Positions 47,101-59,100 of a stretch of 64,000 bases of DNA are shown piece by piece. A model generated the notes under the pieces. That model had not been told where the DNA came from. It searched no databases and saw only the letters and a program-made list of their open reading frames with translations. A program made the position numbers and the translations under genes. The stretch is from Volvox africanus (Eukaryota > Chlorophyta > Chlorophyceae > Chlamydomonadales > Volvocaceae). Position 1 is the stretch's first letter; every line of letters begins with the position of its first letter. The stretch covers positions 124,001 through 188,000 of the forward strand of contig BSDZ01000078.1 in NCBI GenBank assembly GCA_030268105.1. Direction: 5' to 3'.

Positions 47101-49832
47101 CCGGCAAGAGTACGGCACCTTCACCGGATCTGTACGGTAACTTCCTGAACGCCTACGTCGTGTCGCCATTCAGTCCTTTGACACGCAGTGCTGCTGATTT
47201 GGCGGCCGTTGCGTCCTGGCTGTGGCCGATTTACAGCCAGCCTCTGAGAGACGGAAAGGTTCGTTGGCCCTTGTGCGTAGTTTGGTGCCGTGCAACCCCA
47301 TATGAGCTCGAAGCATATCGTACAATACCGTACTCGTACTTCTTGCTGATTCCGGTGCTGTGTCAGATCCGTTATAACGGCTATTAAGTCCATTCGATAG
47401 GAGCTAGGAATGGGGGGGAGTTGGTTATATGCCGTTGCAACGATAGGGGTTTGGGGGAAGGGGATGTGGAGCGGGTTGGGGCATAAGCGTACGGATTTGG
47501 ATATTGCCGCGGCCCCCGCAGGTGCGTCAGGATGCGCCGGTAGAGACCCAGGTACGGCAGCTTGATGTGCCCATGAAGCAGCACGATGTTGTACGGAAGC
47601 TTCTAGAGGTCTATCGACCTGGTATGCGCAGCCCGCCCCCGGGGCTGCTGACGTCATCAGTGGGGCCGGCGCCGTTGGCGAGTGGCGTCGCCGGTGGCGG
47701 CGTCGGCGGGGCTGACGGCGGGGGAGCATTGGTGCAGAATCTGGGCAAAGCTGCAAAGTTGATACTGCTGGCAGGTAGGAGTGAGGGGAATGGGATTTGG
47801 GTTTCGGAGCTTCTTGATGAACCCATGGAACACGGGGTAAAGGTGGGGCAGCAAGAAGAGCGGGGATACGCACGAGGGCGCTATGAAGCCTGTCTGTCTG
47901 GTTGTTGGTCGGTTGGAGGCTGACTGGCAGTTACCGCGCTCGCCTGCTCCGAAGTAGCCATGGTTTCGGGGCCGCCGGCCTTTCGCCGTAAGATTGACTC
48001 AGTGAGAAGATGACGAAGATTTTATTTTGTTTCTGGATATGATCTCAAAAACAAACCATTTCCCCCCCACTGGCAAACCCGGCGACAGCCTTCGTGGCCA
48101 GTCGCAACAAACCCACGCTGGATAGAGAGCTGTTCGAGTTTCGAAAACGACCAACCGCCCGACGGCGCGCGGGCCCGGGTCGAGCCGGAGAGGCAGCACA
48201 GGAGGGCGACAGACAAGTACGACAGCATGCACACTATCGTATAGAATCGCTGTTGTACAGGGTGATCTTTTACATGTAAATGCCAGGGTTTGAATGTGAC
48301 GGGGGGTTTTGAAGGCGTACGTGTTTTCCCCTCAATTCTGTGTGTCGAAATCCTGTTTCCAACCTTCGGTCGTACTTGCCGTACCCCAAACATAGGGGTT
48401 TTATATCCGCTCTCTGCTGTCCTGAGAGCTACTGTGTTTCTCGCACCTCCTCCTTGACATGCCCCCTGTTTTGTACGTATCATTTTCCGTACGTATTTGT
48501 CGTACCGTGGCTCCCTCTTCCAGGCAGAGGTGGCTAAAGAGGCTCGTCTGAAGGGCCCTCACGCATTCCCCCTAAACCGTCTCATCTCTATCTTTCACCG
48601 CCTCTGGGCGTCCGTACCCCCCCTGGAGGAAGATCTGTACGGCAACCTGTACGGCTCACCTGGTTCGGGCGGCGGCGATGGCGGCGGTGTACTTGATGTG
48701 GACCTCGCGACGGGTTTCGCGGGCGGGAGGGCCGGGCGGGAGGTACGGCAGTCCTTGTACCGTATAGCTTTCCTGTTGTCTGCTGCCATGTCGTCGTGCG
48801 TAACGCTCGCGGAAGGGGCAGGGGGTGTGGTGATTGATGGGGTGTGGCAGTAAAATGCGGAGTTGTGTTTTTTTCGGTGAGGAGGTAATTTTGGGTTTAT
48901 GGTATAAGGGCGGGGGAGGGGAAGGGCCGGGGAGGTGGGAGTCCTCTTCTGCCTTGATAAGGCCCGCCCCATACCAATAATAATGCTCGGGGATTTTTCA
49001 ATGCAGTGTCTCAGCTAGTTTCTCTGGAAGCTGTCGTACCAACGGCCGTAAACAACGTTTGCTTTCCTCTCGCTCCCGGGGATCCTTTTGGCAGGCGGTT
49101 TGGAGTCAGAGCACTGCCGTACTCAGTACCGTTACGGGGCTCCAGGTAATGTACGGCGATATAGTCACGAATTTGAGGTGATCTGAAATCCTGTATCAGA
49201 GGAAAGATGCGGTAGATGTAAATTAGATGCTTTGACGGTTGGCGGCTTTCCGGTAACCTCGATTGGGTTGCATGGCTGCACTTCTAACTTGCCTCCTGTC
49301 GTGATTTTATTGATTCTTTGGCCCCTGCTGCCGCCGCCGCCCCCCGGCGATATCACAACCGTACCGGGACACCCTTTCTGCTACTGCTGCTGCTACCGCT
49401 GCTACTGCTCTGGCGGCGGTGTGTTAACCTGACCGGATGCTTTCCAGGGGATGGGCCTTATGACGAAGGTGAGATTGCTCCCGCCACATGCTCGCTTTAC
49501 CCCTTCCATCAATATGGGGTCCGCGTGGCTCCGGAACCAACATCACTGGGCGTGAGGGGATTTGACAGGGTCATGTCGTACATCGGTTAGCTTGAAATGG
49601 ACTGAACTAACTGACAGCAAGTAGGCCGGCCGGTTTGCGGCCGTCGCTTCACGCCTCACTGACTTTGCAACCCCTCTGCCACTGCCGTGTGGTGTGTCGT
49701 ACATAGTCCGGCGGAAGCGATGATCCGTTGGACCAGCCTCGCTACACGTGCTCCATCGACGAGCCCTTGGCGCTACGAATCGCGGGTGATGTCAACCTGC
49801 AACTACAGAATTACCTAATGTACGACAAGTAA
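44168..49832 (+). CDS. ORC5: Origin recognition complex subunit 5 (5' end unresolved)
   Basis: ORC5 is an AAA+ subunit of the complex that marks replication origins and loads MCM. Exons: 44168 to about 44259 (Walker A, SHIIVHGPPGTGKTGVV), 45006-45144 (YKLRQLFNSLLSQL; SWSDFAEQI), 45306-45409 (Walker B, VLVLDSMEWHAHKNLLPQLL), 46124-46174, 46487-46588 (LHFPAYDREQL), 47079-47258 (DLYGNFLNAYV), 47522-47774, 48528-48742 (KGPHAFPLNRLISIFH), 49095-49145, 49448-49468 (21-nt microexon) and 49707-49832 (RYTCSIDEPLALRIAG, NLQLQNYLMYDK). All joins from 45006 on are in phase. The 48742 donor is preferred over reading to the TAA at 48851 because it restores the conserved C-terminus. Gly/Ala inserts at 47640-47720 and 48660-48740 are lineage-specific. 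The exon linking 44259 to 45006 and the start codon were not found. TGTAA occurs about 255 nt after the stop. Confidence 0.88.
45698..45772. repeat. ORC5: G-rich imperfect tandem repeat in an ORC5 intron
   Basis: Units like ggtggggtgggcggtgg and ggtggggcatga recur about four times. The G-run pattern could form a quadruplex on the coding strand. Confidence 0.6.
46657..46678. repeat. (GT)n microsatellite in an ORC5 intron
   Basis: Short GT dinucleotide run directly visible in the intron after the exon ending at 46588. Confidence 0.7.
49448..49468 (+). other. ORC5: 21-nt microexon of ORC5 (seven codons, GMGLMTK)
   Basis: Flanked by TTTCCAG and GTGAGA. It is phase 0 on both sides and fills the conserved gap between VLSTVTGLQ and the final exon, where plant ORC5 proteins have a short hydrophobic turn ending in Thr-Lys. 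Confidence 0.7.
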
Positions 49833-50331
49833 ATGTTGTACGACAGTCTCATCCCTTTGAGAAGACGACGCCGGCATTCGAAACGTCGCAATGTCGATAT
49901 CAACATGAGCAAAGCGAACGGGTGTAGATGAGTGCCTGTACGTATTTTTTGAGGAGGAGGGGTTGCCCTAGGTATTGAGATTGCCCGGCTGATTCAGTGG
50001 CGGAAATGATCTTTTGGGTTTCGTGGCTTTCAGTCGTACATGTGTGTATGGGGGGTGGATCAGCTCCTGGGTTTGCTATCTGACTGTAACACTGATGAAG
50101 TTGTAAGGATGATTTGTATAACTCCCCGTTTCTTCCGTACTATTTCCGTACTGGCACGTCCCTAACACCACAGTTAGGAACAGCCACCACCAGGGACACG
50201 ACATCTGCTAATGGAATGCGGTTGGGCCCTGCAGGTCTCATTGGTTCGCCCTTCTGCAGCTCTGCACCCCTGGTGGGCGTCCGAAAAGGAGCCCTGTCAC
50301 AAAGGATAGGCGTGGACTGCGCTGAAGAGTC

Positions 50332-50351
50332 TTTAGGGTTTTAGGGTTTTA
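50332..50351. repeat. Interstitial telomere-like site (TTTAGGG TTTTAGGG)
   Basis: Two tandem units in the opposite orientation to the sites at 7454 and 10924, in the intergenic DNA downstream of ORC5. Confidence 0.65.
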
Positions 50352-50818
50352 CACACAGAATCGTACTTTCGAAGTCAAACCCTTCCCACTTCATTTCTCC
50401 CGCAAACGCTGAGGGTTTTCTTCCATGTACTGTTTTCTGAAAACATGGAATAACTTAGCACGACAGGATACGAGGTTTGGGCGGAGAGATCTCACATCTG
50501 CGACATGGCGATGTTGATGGTGGTGACGTCCGATGACTTACACCTCTTACACGCCGCATTTTGCGGTTCGTAACTCCTCCTGCTCCCACCAGTCCCTGCC
50601 AGACCTCAAAAGCATCAAAAAAGCTGTCTGTAAGCTGCCTACGCATGATGCACTTAACAATACCACCGTTGACGGCGGTGGTTGGTAGTTGGGGCTTGTC
50701 GGGCCTGGACTCTTCTCTTCATCTACCCCGTGGCTGCTGCACACACACACGCATACACACGCATACACACGCATGCCTCTATAACCCCATAATCTCCAAT
50801 CTCTGACCTCGCCCTCCA

Positions 50819-50845
50819 CCACACACACACACACACACACACACA
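50819..50845. repeat. (CA)n microsatellite, about 13 units
   Basis: Uninterrupted CA dinucleotide run in the intergenic DNA downstream of ORC5, preceded by related cacgcata units at 50740-50775. Confidence 0.85.
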
Positions 50846-52586
50846 TATGTAAATTACGGCTTGGCAACGAAATCGCAATGACAATCGCAGACATGCAAAT
50901 CACGCAATGAAGCGGGCAACAGTCGGTTTATGACTGAATCGGTCGAGCAGTGTTTTCTGTCGCACCCCAATTTTGGGAGGCTTACGCGAACCGTCCGATC
51001 ATATCCGCCACATCTGGCACACAGTAGGGACAGTACCACACAGCCCAAACAATCCAATCGAAACCAGCGCAACACCGCACTGATGACAAAAAACGCAGAA
51101 GTCGATCGAAGAACAGAAAAGCGGCAAACACAGCCGCACCAGGAAGCAATTTGATCGAGTCAAAACGAAAAAGAGCGCGCTCCTTGCCACGGATACTAAA
51201 CATGAAACTATTTACCTACGGTAGCCCCTTGGCTGAACAGAGCTTTCCTACCCATCTTCGGCTTAAGATGACACTGCGATCTGCCCTTAATGGCAAAAAC
51301 GAATGTCACGACCGGGTTTCGAAGCCTCTCTACGGCGACGGATTATTACGACAGTTCCGTCAACTTTTGCTGCCATCCTCCACCAAGCAGCATAAAAGGA
51401 ATTCCACACCGTACATTGCCCCCTACCATATTGGAATACAGTACCGCTTCTCATGCCCAAAATCAGTCCGTAAGCCTTTGGGCTGTGCACTAACACACGG
51501 AGGGGTGGTGGGAGGACACCATAATGGACATGTCCTTCCCTCCCCAGGCACAGCACTAAGAGCTCTAACGCACACCCCAACATAGCTTAGCGTCATCATC
51601 CATCCATCCATTCATGCAAAATATTAATCAATCCAGAAGACCCGAACGACCAAAAACATCGTAATGGAAGCAGCACGGCAGCAGAACAGTACAGTGCAGT
51701 ACTTGCCGAGCAAAATGCCGTACAAATGACCCTAGGTCTCTGCCTACCGAGCCGTGCAGATATCTTGCGATACACGTGTCTGGAAGGGAGGGGGTGAGAG
51801 GTATGAGCGGGAGCGTGATAGGGGTGACAGTGACGCCTGTACCCTACGACATGGAGCGGACTCGTCATGATGCAACGTACCAGTGGTACCCACCCGGGAC
51901 CGGTCGTGAAGGGAAAAGAACTATTATTTATTTTATTTGAGGTTGAAGGATAGGGCCCCCGAAGTGCTCCGGCCTTCGACGACGGCTGCGACATCCGCTT
52001 TTGCGCGAGGAGGGTCAACAGCTCCCCCAATGGGAGAGGGAGAAGTCATCCTGCCGCCAACCAGGTAGCCCACCGGTACGCCTTAACGGTCAGTACTTGC
52101 CTCCCCGATTGAGGGGATCCAAGCTTGCCGCGAGATGACAGTGGTGATGATGAGGATGATGACTATCCCGAATTCCTAACCGATACCGCAAATTCCTTCC
52201 CTTCCCAACTCTCAACGCTCTGTTTTCAGTCTTAGTTCTTGCACCCTGCCAGCCGGACATCCGTTGCCACATGAGCAAAAATTCTGAGCGACTCATTTCC
52301 CAGTCGTCAGAGATCATCATACTTTTTATATTATATCTTCCCTCATTTTTACTAAAATACTGCAACTGCCGGGCAGCAGTGCGATGCGTGTTCGTAATTG
52401 CACTGCCGACTACGAAGGGCGTTTCTCGGCAGGGGCAGGGTTGTGTGTACATATGAGGAGGGTGGAGGGTGGCCCATCCGTCCGTCATTCCGTCCGACAG
52501 TCTACGAATTGCAATGTCGTTCAGATTCTAGGTGGCGAGTGCAAGATGCCATGATGTCCCAGAGCCTGCCCGACGCGACGGTCCGT

Positions 52587-53385
52587 TCATGAGTCGTCTT
52601 CCCGCAGCGGCTGCATGGCTAGTCTATCCGCTAAATGACTGGTGTACCTGAAAAATACGTGGATGGAAAAAAGGAGTCAGCTTTCTCACGCTTCAGACCA
52701 TCTGTCCAGTGCCGCTTCGCGGAATGCCAATGCGCAGTGCTAATTTGTCACACATCATTCATCAGATGGTAAACGCAAAGTCAGGGCATTAATTTGCATT
52801 CTGATGAAGTCCCCTTCTTCAAAAACTATTGAACGAATGAAGAACTCACATGTGCGCCGCACCGTTATCGTCTTCTCCATCTTCCTCGTAGTTGAAGTCC
52901 GAAATCTCCGCGAAAGACCTGCAGCACAAAGCAGTATTTTTCAATCGGAGCGCTACGGTCGGCGACTCATCGTGGTCTCACCCTTATTACCAACTGGCTC
53001 ATTCTAGGTCCAGCAACAGGCATTATAGTAGAAGTGAATTCAATTATAATAACGGCTACAAATGATCACAGTAGGCCGCGTGCCGCGGCGCTTACTCCCG
53101 AGCCGATGAGTCGCCTATGACCCACCATGATTCAGACGACTTCTTTGCATTGAAGAACATTTCAAGCATAGACATCCATGAGGTGAAACCAGGGCCTGTT
53201 GGAATGTGCATTTGGACCGCGCTCGCCAAGGATTGCGGCACTGTGCGTGATGATTGTGTGCGGGCCGAGGTCGGCGTCGGTGAGCCAAGGCAAACAATCT
53301 GAAGCCGTTGTTGTCGACCGCGAGGCCGATTGATTTTAGGCTCGGCCGACGCAGCGCGCATGGTTTGGGCAAAGGTATACGCCAT
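52587..53385 (-). CDS. Unknown 139-aa protein with acidic C-terminal tail
   Basis: Exons 53385-53096, 52918-52850 and 52647-52587 join with canonical GT-AG sites and closed phases (290 + 69 + 61 nt, 139 codons plus TGA), starting at the ATG at 53385. The N-terminal half (AYTFAQTMRAASAEPKINRP, RGRQQRLQIVCLGS) is basic and Ser/Thr-rich, possibly an organelle-targeting peptide. The middle is hydrophobic-aromatic (GFTSWMSMLEMFFNAKKSSE, SWWVIGDSS). The tail is acidic (ISDFNYEEDGEDDNGAAH) and ends LADRLAMQPLREDDS. No family recognised. Three precisely compatible exons make it likely to be real. Confidence 0.65.
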
Positions 53386-56197
53386 TGTGATTACCGCGGT
53401 GAAGTGTCTTCAAGATACAATTTCTGGAGGCAAGAGTATTGTAGTTTAATTAAGGTGGAAATACATTGCAACTTGGCTTTAAATTTTCCTTGATTAATTG
53501 ATGTGGTGTGCTGAAGTATCGCTTCGTCGACTTCCGCCGGCTTCGCCAGCTGGCAGTACGGCATCTTTGCGGTTAGGAGTTGCCTTTGACTGGTAAGATA
53601 ACCGAAAGCTGACTAGATGGCAACGGCGCACGGGCGCCTCGTATGAAAGCTCCTCGGAGCGAAGCTTGGGACGCGTTAATCCCATGCCTTCATATCGTGT
53701 CGAAGATTCCTTTCATGAACGGTAAAAAATTGAAAGCCGTGAAAGCCCGTCGTCAAACTGTGGAAGGTGGAACCATTCGAGTCACGGTTATCTATCAATA
53801 GTATGTAAACACTTAATCCAACCCATGATATATTCTTTTCATTCATCATGCAGGATCTCGCTAACCTTGCGCATCGGAATCCTGATTCGTCACTTCCAAG
53901 AAGCCGCTGCGCCTGTAGTAACCTCGACGTTCCTAAGAAACAATTGGGTCTTGCAGTTCTCTTGAATCTAAGTTTACAAACATTCGGACAAATATCCATG
54001 CTGCCTTTCAGGCCCATGTTCAAATTCAGAACGGAGGTCACGGCAAGAGTGACCACTAAAACCCTGACGTTAATGTTCAGAAGCAATAAGATATTTCCTC
54101 ACATTTGAGTATAATTTTGACTCATGTAACAGACTCATCTCGGCCCGTGGTCGAAAACTACGAACATGCAGCCGTGCCTGGCCCATCGCTGTTCTCAGAT
54201 TTCTGGGAACGCATTAAGGAACTCAATACTCAACATAATTCATTTCTTATTTTTCTGGAAGAGTGGGTCGCGCTCACTGAAGCTGCGCGGGCTCGAACGG
54301 CATGGCGTCCCGTGCCGATGTCCAATTAGTGAAAGCAGGTGCCATATTGCGCTAAGTAGATATGTGTGACAGAAAGATCCAGCTTCTCACCATATCGATA
54401 TCCCATAATGAATACAAATATATAGCCGTAACCGATATAATGATGGTGGATAGAATTTGATGCTTTAGGAAACTTAGGTTATCAGAGTTGTAAAACTTCA
54501 GATTTCACTGCTGGAACTTTGATAAAACCAAGCGCCATCTTAGGTGATGCTTCGCCCCCTTCTCAGAGTTAGAGAGTTGCTCGTACCAAACGTTTTCGCA
54601 ATTTGTCTAATTGGCGAGACTATTGTTGGGCAAGTTCATAGCGGTTCATGGAAAGCATTACTGTTATGCGCTGCCAACCTAGCTACAGAAAGCCCGTGTT
54701 GCAATCATGTATATAAAATGTGAAAAGATATTCCCGCTCAGCTCCCACTCCCGCGGGCCATACAACAACACGTTCACCACGGTCCCTCACGGTGGTCCTG
54801 CACGGTCCGACGGCGCCCTTTTCGGCCTTCTCGGCCAGTTAACAGTTTCTTCCCCACATATGCCCTGGTGCTCTTTCATCCAGGCCTACGGACTCTTGCC
54901 CTCCCTTTCGCAAATGACCCAAAGCTTCTGAGCCAAGGAGTGATCCCCTAGACACCGAGAGTCACATAGGGTAGGCCATTGTGGTTAAACGGTTGAAATG
55001 GTGGTGATGGTGATTGTCGACGGTGTCTGTTTGGTGTAGCTGATGGAGGCCGGTACCAGACTGGATACATTTTGGACGAATGATTCCTACCCTGTGCTGC
55101 TTCTTGCTTTAGGTATTGAATACGGTATTGCTATAGATGTAATGTGTGAGCCGCCAAATTGCTCCACAAGAGTCACGGATGGTATGAATATCAGGGAGAT
55201 AAATTACGAGCATGAACTGTACGCACAGCCCGTAAAGCAAAGGTTGTTGAGATCTGGTGAGGAGTGTTGAGATGCAGATTCAAGGTTGGCTGTCGTACAT
55301 GCTGGGGAGGTGGCACACCATACATGTTACCTGGTAGCAGCTGGCATCCGCGTGAGTCATTTGGTCACTGCCTGTCACAAACAGAAGCGGCGTACGTTGC
55401 AGCCTGCCGTTCGCATATAGGATATACTGTCTGCTAAGTGTTAGCATATATTGGTCGCCGCATTAGCTAGCATGATTAAAGCAGTGTCCGAGCCACTCAA
55501 CGCTCAAGTTGCGACCGCACATGCTGGGGCCCTATCCGTACGAATTCCACTCATTAGTTTTGTTGTCGTAATTGCTTTGAATGGGTGATTTTGCAGATGT
55601 GCGTTCGTAAAACTTGCTCAGGGGACTAATTTTCGGAATGACCGCCTGTCTTCGGAGCTTTACTTCGGTGAGATATTTGTGATGGTTACCGACTGTGGCA
55701 TCAATTTACGCAGCTGGCCAGCTTTGTACTTCCCAAAGTAATTGTGCGCGGTAGTGGGCAGCAGTTTCCGCACAGTTTGAATTTAGTCCTTCTCATCACT
55801 TCGCCTCCTTGCTGGAGTCTCAGTCGAAGTGCTTTGCGCTCAACACTCCATGTCCGCGTGAGTATAACATCATTGTTCTTTTGCCTTGAAGGCAAGATAC
55901 TTGGCGATATATTTAAGAAACCATTCTTTGAGTCCCTCAAATTATGTTCCCAATGGTTTTACTGATCCAAACCTAACAGTAGAAGTCCTAAACGTATGTG
56001 TTGTAAATGGGCTGCTGTTTGTGGCAATGCCGCTGTGTGGCCACTTAGGCGCGCAGCGACTCTCACCATGTTACTACGCAACTAACGAACTGGTCTCCCA
56101 CCACTGGGAGATAAGGGACCACAGGCCCTACAGATGCCTTACACACAGAAGTGATTTAATTTATATATAAGAAGTGTTTCTACTCCTACCCTACCAG
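53386..56197. other. Non-coding or unresolved; must contain the 5' exon(s) of the membrane-protein gene
   Basis: AT-richer DNA between divergent genes. ORFs at 53848, 54105, 54707 and 55043 on the plus strand are short, without motifs and without compatible splice partners. The exon at 56198 starts in phase 1, so at least one coding exon of that gene should lie here. Confidence 0.35.
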
Positions 56198-59100
56198 AGC
56201 AACAACGCACGCGAGCACATCGCGCGCGGCAGCCTTGCCACCCGCTGTTCCTCACCATCACCGACATCGCCCTTCGCTTCGCGGTGGCGTCCTAACGTTT
56301 GCGAAACGCCGCGGCGATGGGTTAGACTGGGATCAAGACGACCCAGATCGCCTGCAGTCGGGAAGGAGTAGCTCCAGGGGTGGTGGCGGCTTCCAATTTT
56401 CAAGCCGTCGTGGCATGTACCGCATTCAGTACAATGATTACGAGACTGAAGTGAGATAGGGGCGCTGATGGAGGCTGGAGTGCTTGACTCGGGAAACAAA
56501 TATGCGTTTACGTTCCCTTTTTTTCATGGACCCTGGACTGGGGCAAGATCTTGTATATACGACAGTGCATACGTACAGCGGTGTGTATGTAGACGGTAGA
56601 AGCTCGAATAGGCAATGCAAAATTTATCTTCCTCGAATCACCCAAGCTTGGGCACTCTTCATCACCCGACGATCCTTCAAAGCTTCTCCTTGTCCCCTGC
56701 CCCTCCCCTCTCAATCTTCTCTCCACAGCCCTCTGATTCCTCGTCCTAGAAGCCCCAATGGCCCACCTATCCCCCTGCAGACGCACGCGCACACACTTCC
56801 TCCCCTTTTCATTGTTTATCCAACCCCCCCCTTTTGGGATCTTAAAACAACTTTCATCCCACGTTTAGGGCAGTCCTCGTATCCCCCTTACACCCCTTCA
56901 CCCCTTCACCCAGGGCTAGGGTTCTCTCTCTATTTTCTCATCCCGCTGGTCCACCAAGAGGGGAGCGGTCGCGCGGACCAGTGACCTCCCCGGTCGTTTT
57001 CGGTCTATCGCATATCCCCACGTACGAATGCCCTCCTCGTGCGTTGATGCACAGGTACGACAGGAGGAGGCTTGGAAGCTATTGGTGCCGATGATAGGCG
57101 GCTTGGTGTTGGGCGTAGCTTTCATCGGTGGGTTCAGAGAGGGGTCAGGGGGTGAAGGGGAGTCAGGGGGTGAAGGGGGTCAGGGGGTGAAGGGGGGGCA
57201 GGGGGTGAAGGGGGGGCAGGGGGTGAAGGGGGGCAGGGGGTGAACGGGTGAAGGGGGGTCAGGAAGTGAAGGGGGATCAGGATGTGAAAGGGGGTCAGAA
57301 AGTGAAGGGTTGTCAGGAAGTGAAGGGGGGTCAGGGGGTTACGGGGGTGAAAGGGGGGGGGTCAGGGGGTGAAGAGGGATCAGGATGTGAAAGGGGGTCA
57401 GGAAGTGAAGGGGGGTCAGGGGATGAAGGGGGGTCAGGAAGTGAAGGGGGGTCAGGGGGTTACGGGGGTGAAGGCGGGGGGTCAGGGGGTGAAGGGGGGT
57501 CAGGGAGTGATGGCGGGGAGTCAGGGGGGTCAGGGGCTGAAGGGGGGTCAGGGGATCGGATAGCTGTCCCAATGAAGGGGTGATCACCTGACCTCGGATT
57601 CGGACTTCTGGTCCATCCCCCCACCCGGTCTGCCTTTTCCCGCTTTCCTTTCTCTCTTGCCTTCTGTCATTCCCCTCCCACTTTACCTCGCTTCGAGTTG
57701 TTTCATTTGTCTCTATTTCTTCTTTTTTATTTTGTCCTTTTTGTTTTGTTTCGTTTGGTCTAACCACTGTTTCGTATTGCGCTCTCTGTTTGTTCCAGGC
57801 CCCCTCGTCATCGGACTGGCCTTCACTGCCGTGGCAGTGGGCGCCGCGCTGTCAGTGGGCGCGCTGTTCACCTCCCTCTTCCTGCCGTTCTTTCTCATGG
57901 TCGCAATGGGGGCGCTCTTCTTCGGCGGCCTCACCTTCTCAACCTTCGCGACACTTGGTACGGCGCTGCTGCTGCCCAAGCTCATCTCCCTGGTATGTGT
58001 ACGGACACAGCAACCGTCATGCACATGTATAACTAGGATAGGCAAGTTTGTATGTCGTACGTGTAAATACCTTAGTGGATACGGCAAAGGGTACGGCGGG
58101 CACGTGGGTAGGAGTGTTATTGTGATTGGTAATGCAATTATGGGTTTTGTTTGTTTTTGTTGCAGGCGGTGGTGGCTGGTGGGCTGGGTCTGGGCGCCAT
58201 GGCCGTATCGCTGTTCCTCAAGCCAGCAGCAAGCAAGGCCAAAGGTACGTTTCTGCGTTTCTCAGTCGGTTGGTGGTTAGTTGTTATGAGGTTTTCCGTT
58301 GGCGGCCGGCCGGCCTGAAGGCAGATATTAGCAAACTTTTCTTTCAGGGCCATGGAGTACGGCGGGGAGTTGAACGGCTTGTTAGGAAGGAAAGCGCCCC
58401 TAACAGAGTATTAGGGTTTGTACATGTATCGCTCATCTCAACACGGCTCGTCCATCCCTGACACGGTGGCGCTTGTAGGGCCCTCCAGGACCTGATGTGC
58501 TGGTAATGTAGTTAGGTAACTGATCGGAGGATGTCCAATTAATTCATATCCTGCATCAACACCACTATACTCATATATTTATTGCTTTCTTGCACCCGCC
58601 TAACTTCACTTGGCGCTTCACCGGTATATTAGTTTCCTGTGTCACATTTTGCATGTTGGCACCTGGTGGACTTCCATTTCACCCCGGATTGTCGTTTCCG
58701 TTTGTTCCAACTCAAACACGCGAGTAGACCGCCGCACCGGTGCGGCCCGAGCCAGCAGCGGCAGCGGCAGCCGAGGGACAATCGACGTGGTTCCGGAGCC
58801 TGCTGAACCGGAAACCGATCCTGAGGTAGACAGGTGCGTAGGTTTGGCACGAGGGTTCTGGTCGTACAGGGCGGTTGTGCTGGAGAGGGGTGGAACATGG
58901 AGGGGGGTGAACACTAATGGTGGCCAACAGATATTGGATAAAGAGCTGCAGCGGAAGGTGGCGTGACTCACAGTGTGTTTTGGGGGGGGGGAATTACAGG
59001 AACTCGCCGCGGGGGGCTGCCCCGCAGGGGGCTGGGTAGGACTTGCGAAACGAGGGTTCGGAAGGGGGTTAGTCTAAATTGTTAAGAGATCTCGTGTACA

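Larger units (their letters stand above)
49833..52586. other. Intergenic between convergent ORC5 (+) and the small minus-strand gene
   Basis: TGTAA near 50086 and 50104 are probable ORC5 poly(A) signals. A telomere-like TTTAGGGTTTTAGGG site sits at 50332 and a (CA)n run at about 50820. Minus-strand ORFs at 50455-50646, 51596-52030 and 52090-52488 overlap plus-strand ORFs and have no recognised motifs or splice partners; the last may be 3' UTR of the gene ending at 52587. Confidence 0.4.

Noticed and set aside
48743..48853. Reading through to the TAA at 48851 as the end of ORC5
   Set aside because: A GTACGG donor at 48742 joins in phase to three further exons that supply the conserved ORC5 C-terminus.
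57128..57600. Gly/Glu-rich ORF over the minisatellite as a coding exon
   Set aside because: Tandem repeat without stops in several frames; flanking exons join directly in phase (GG then PLVIGLA).
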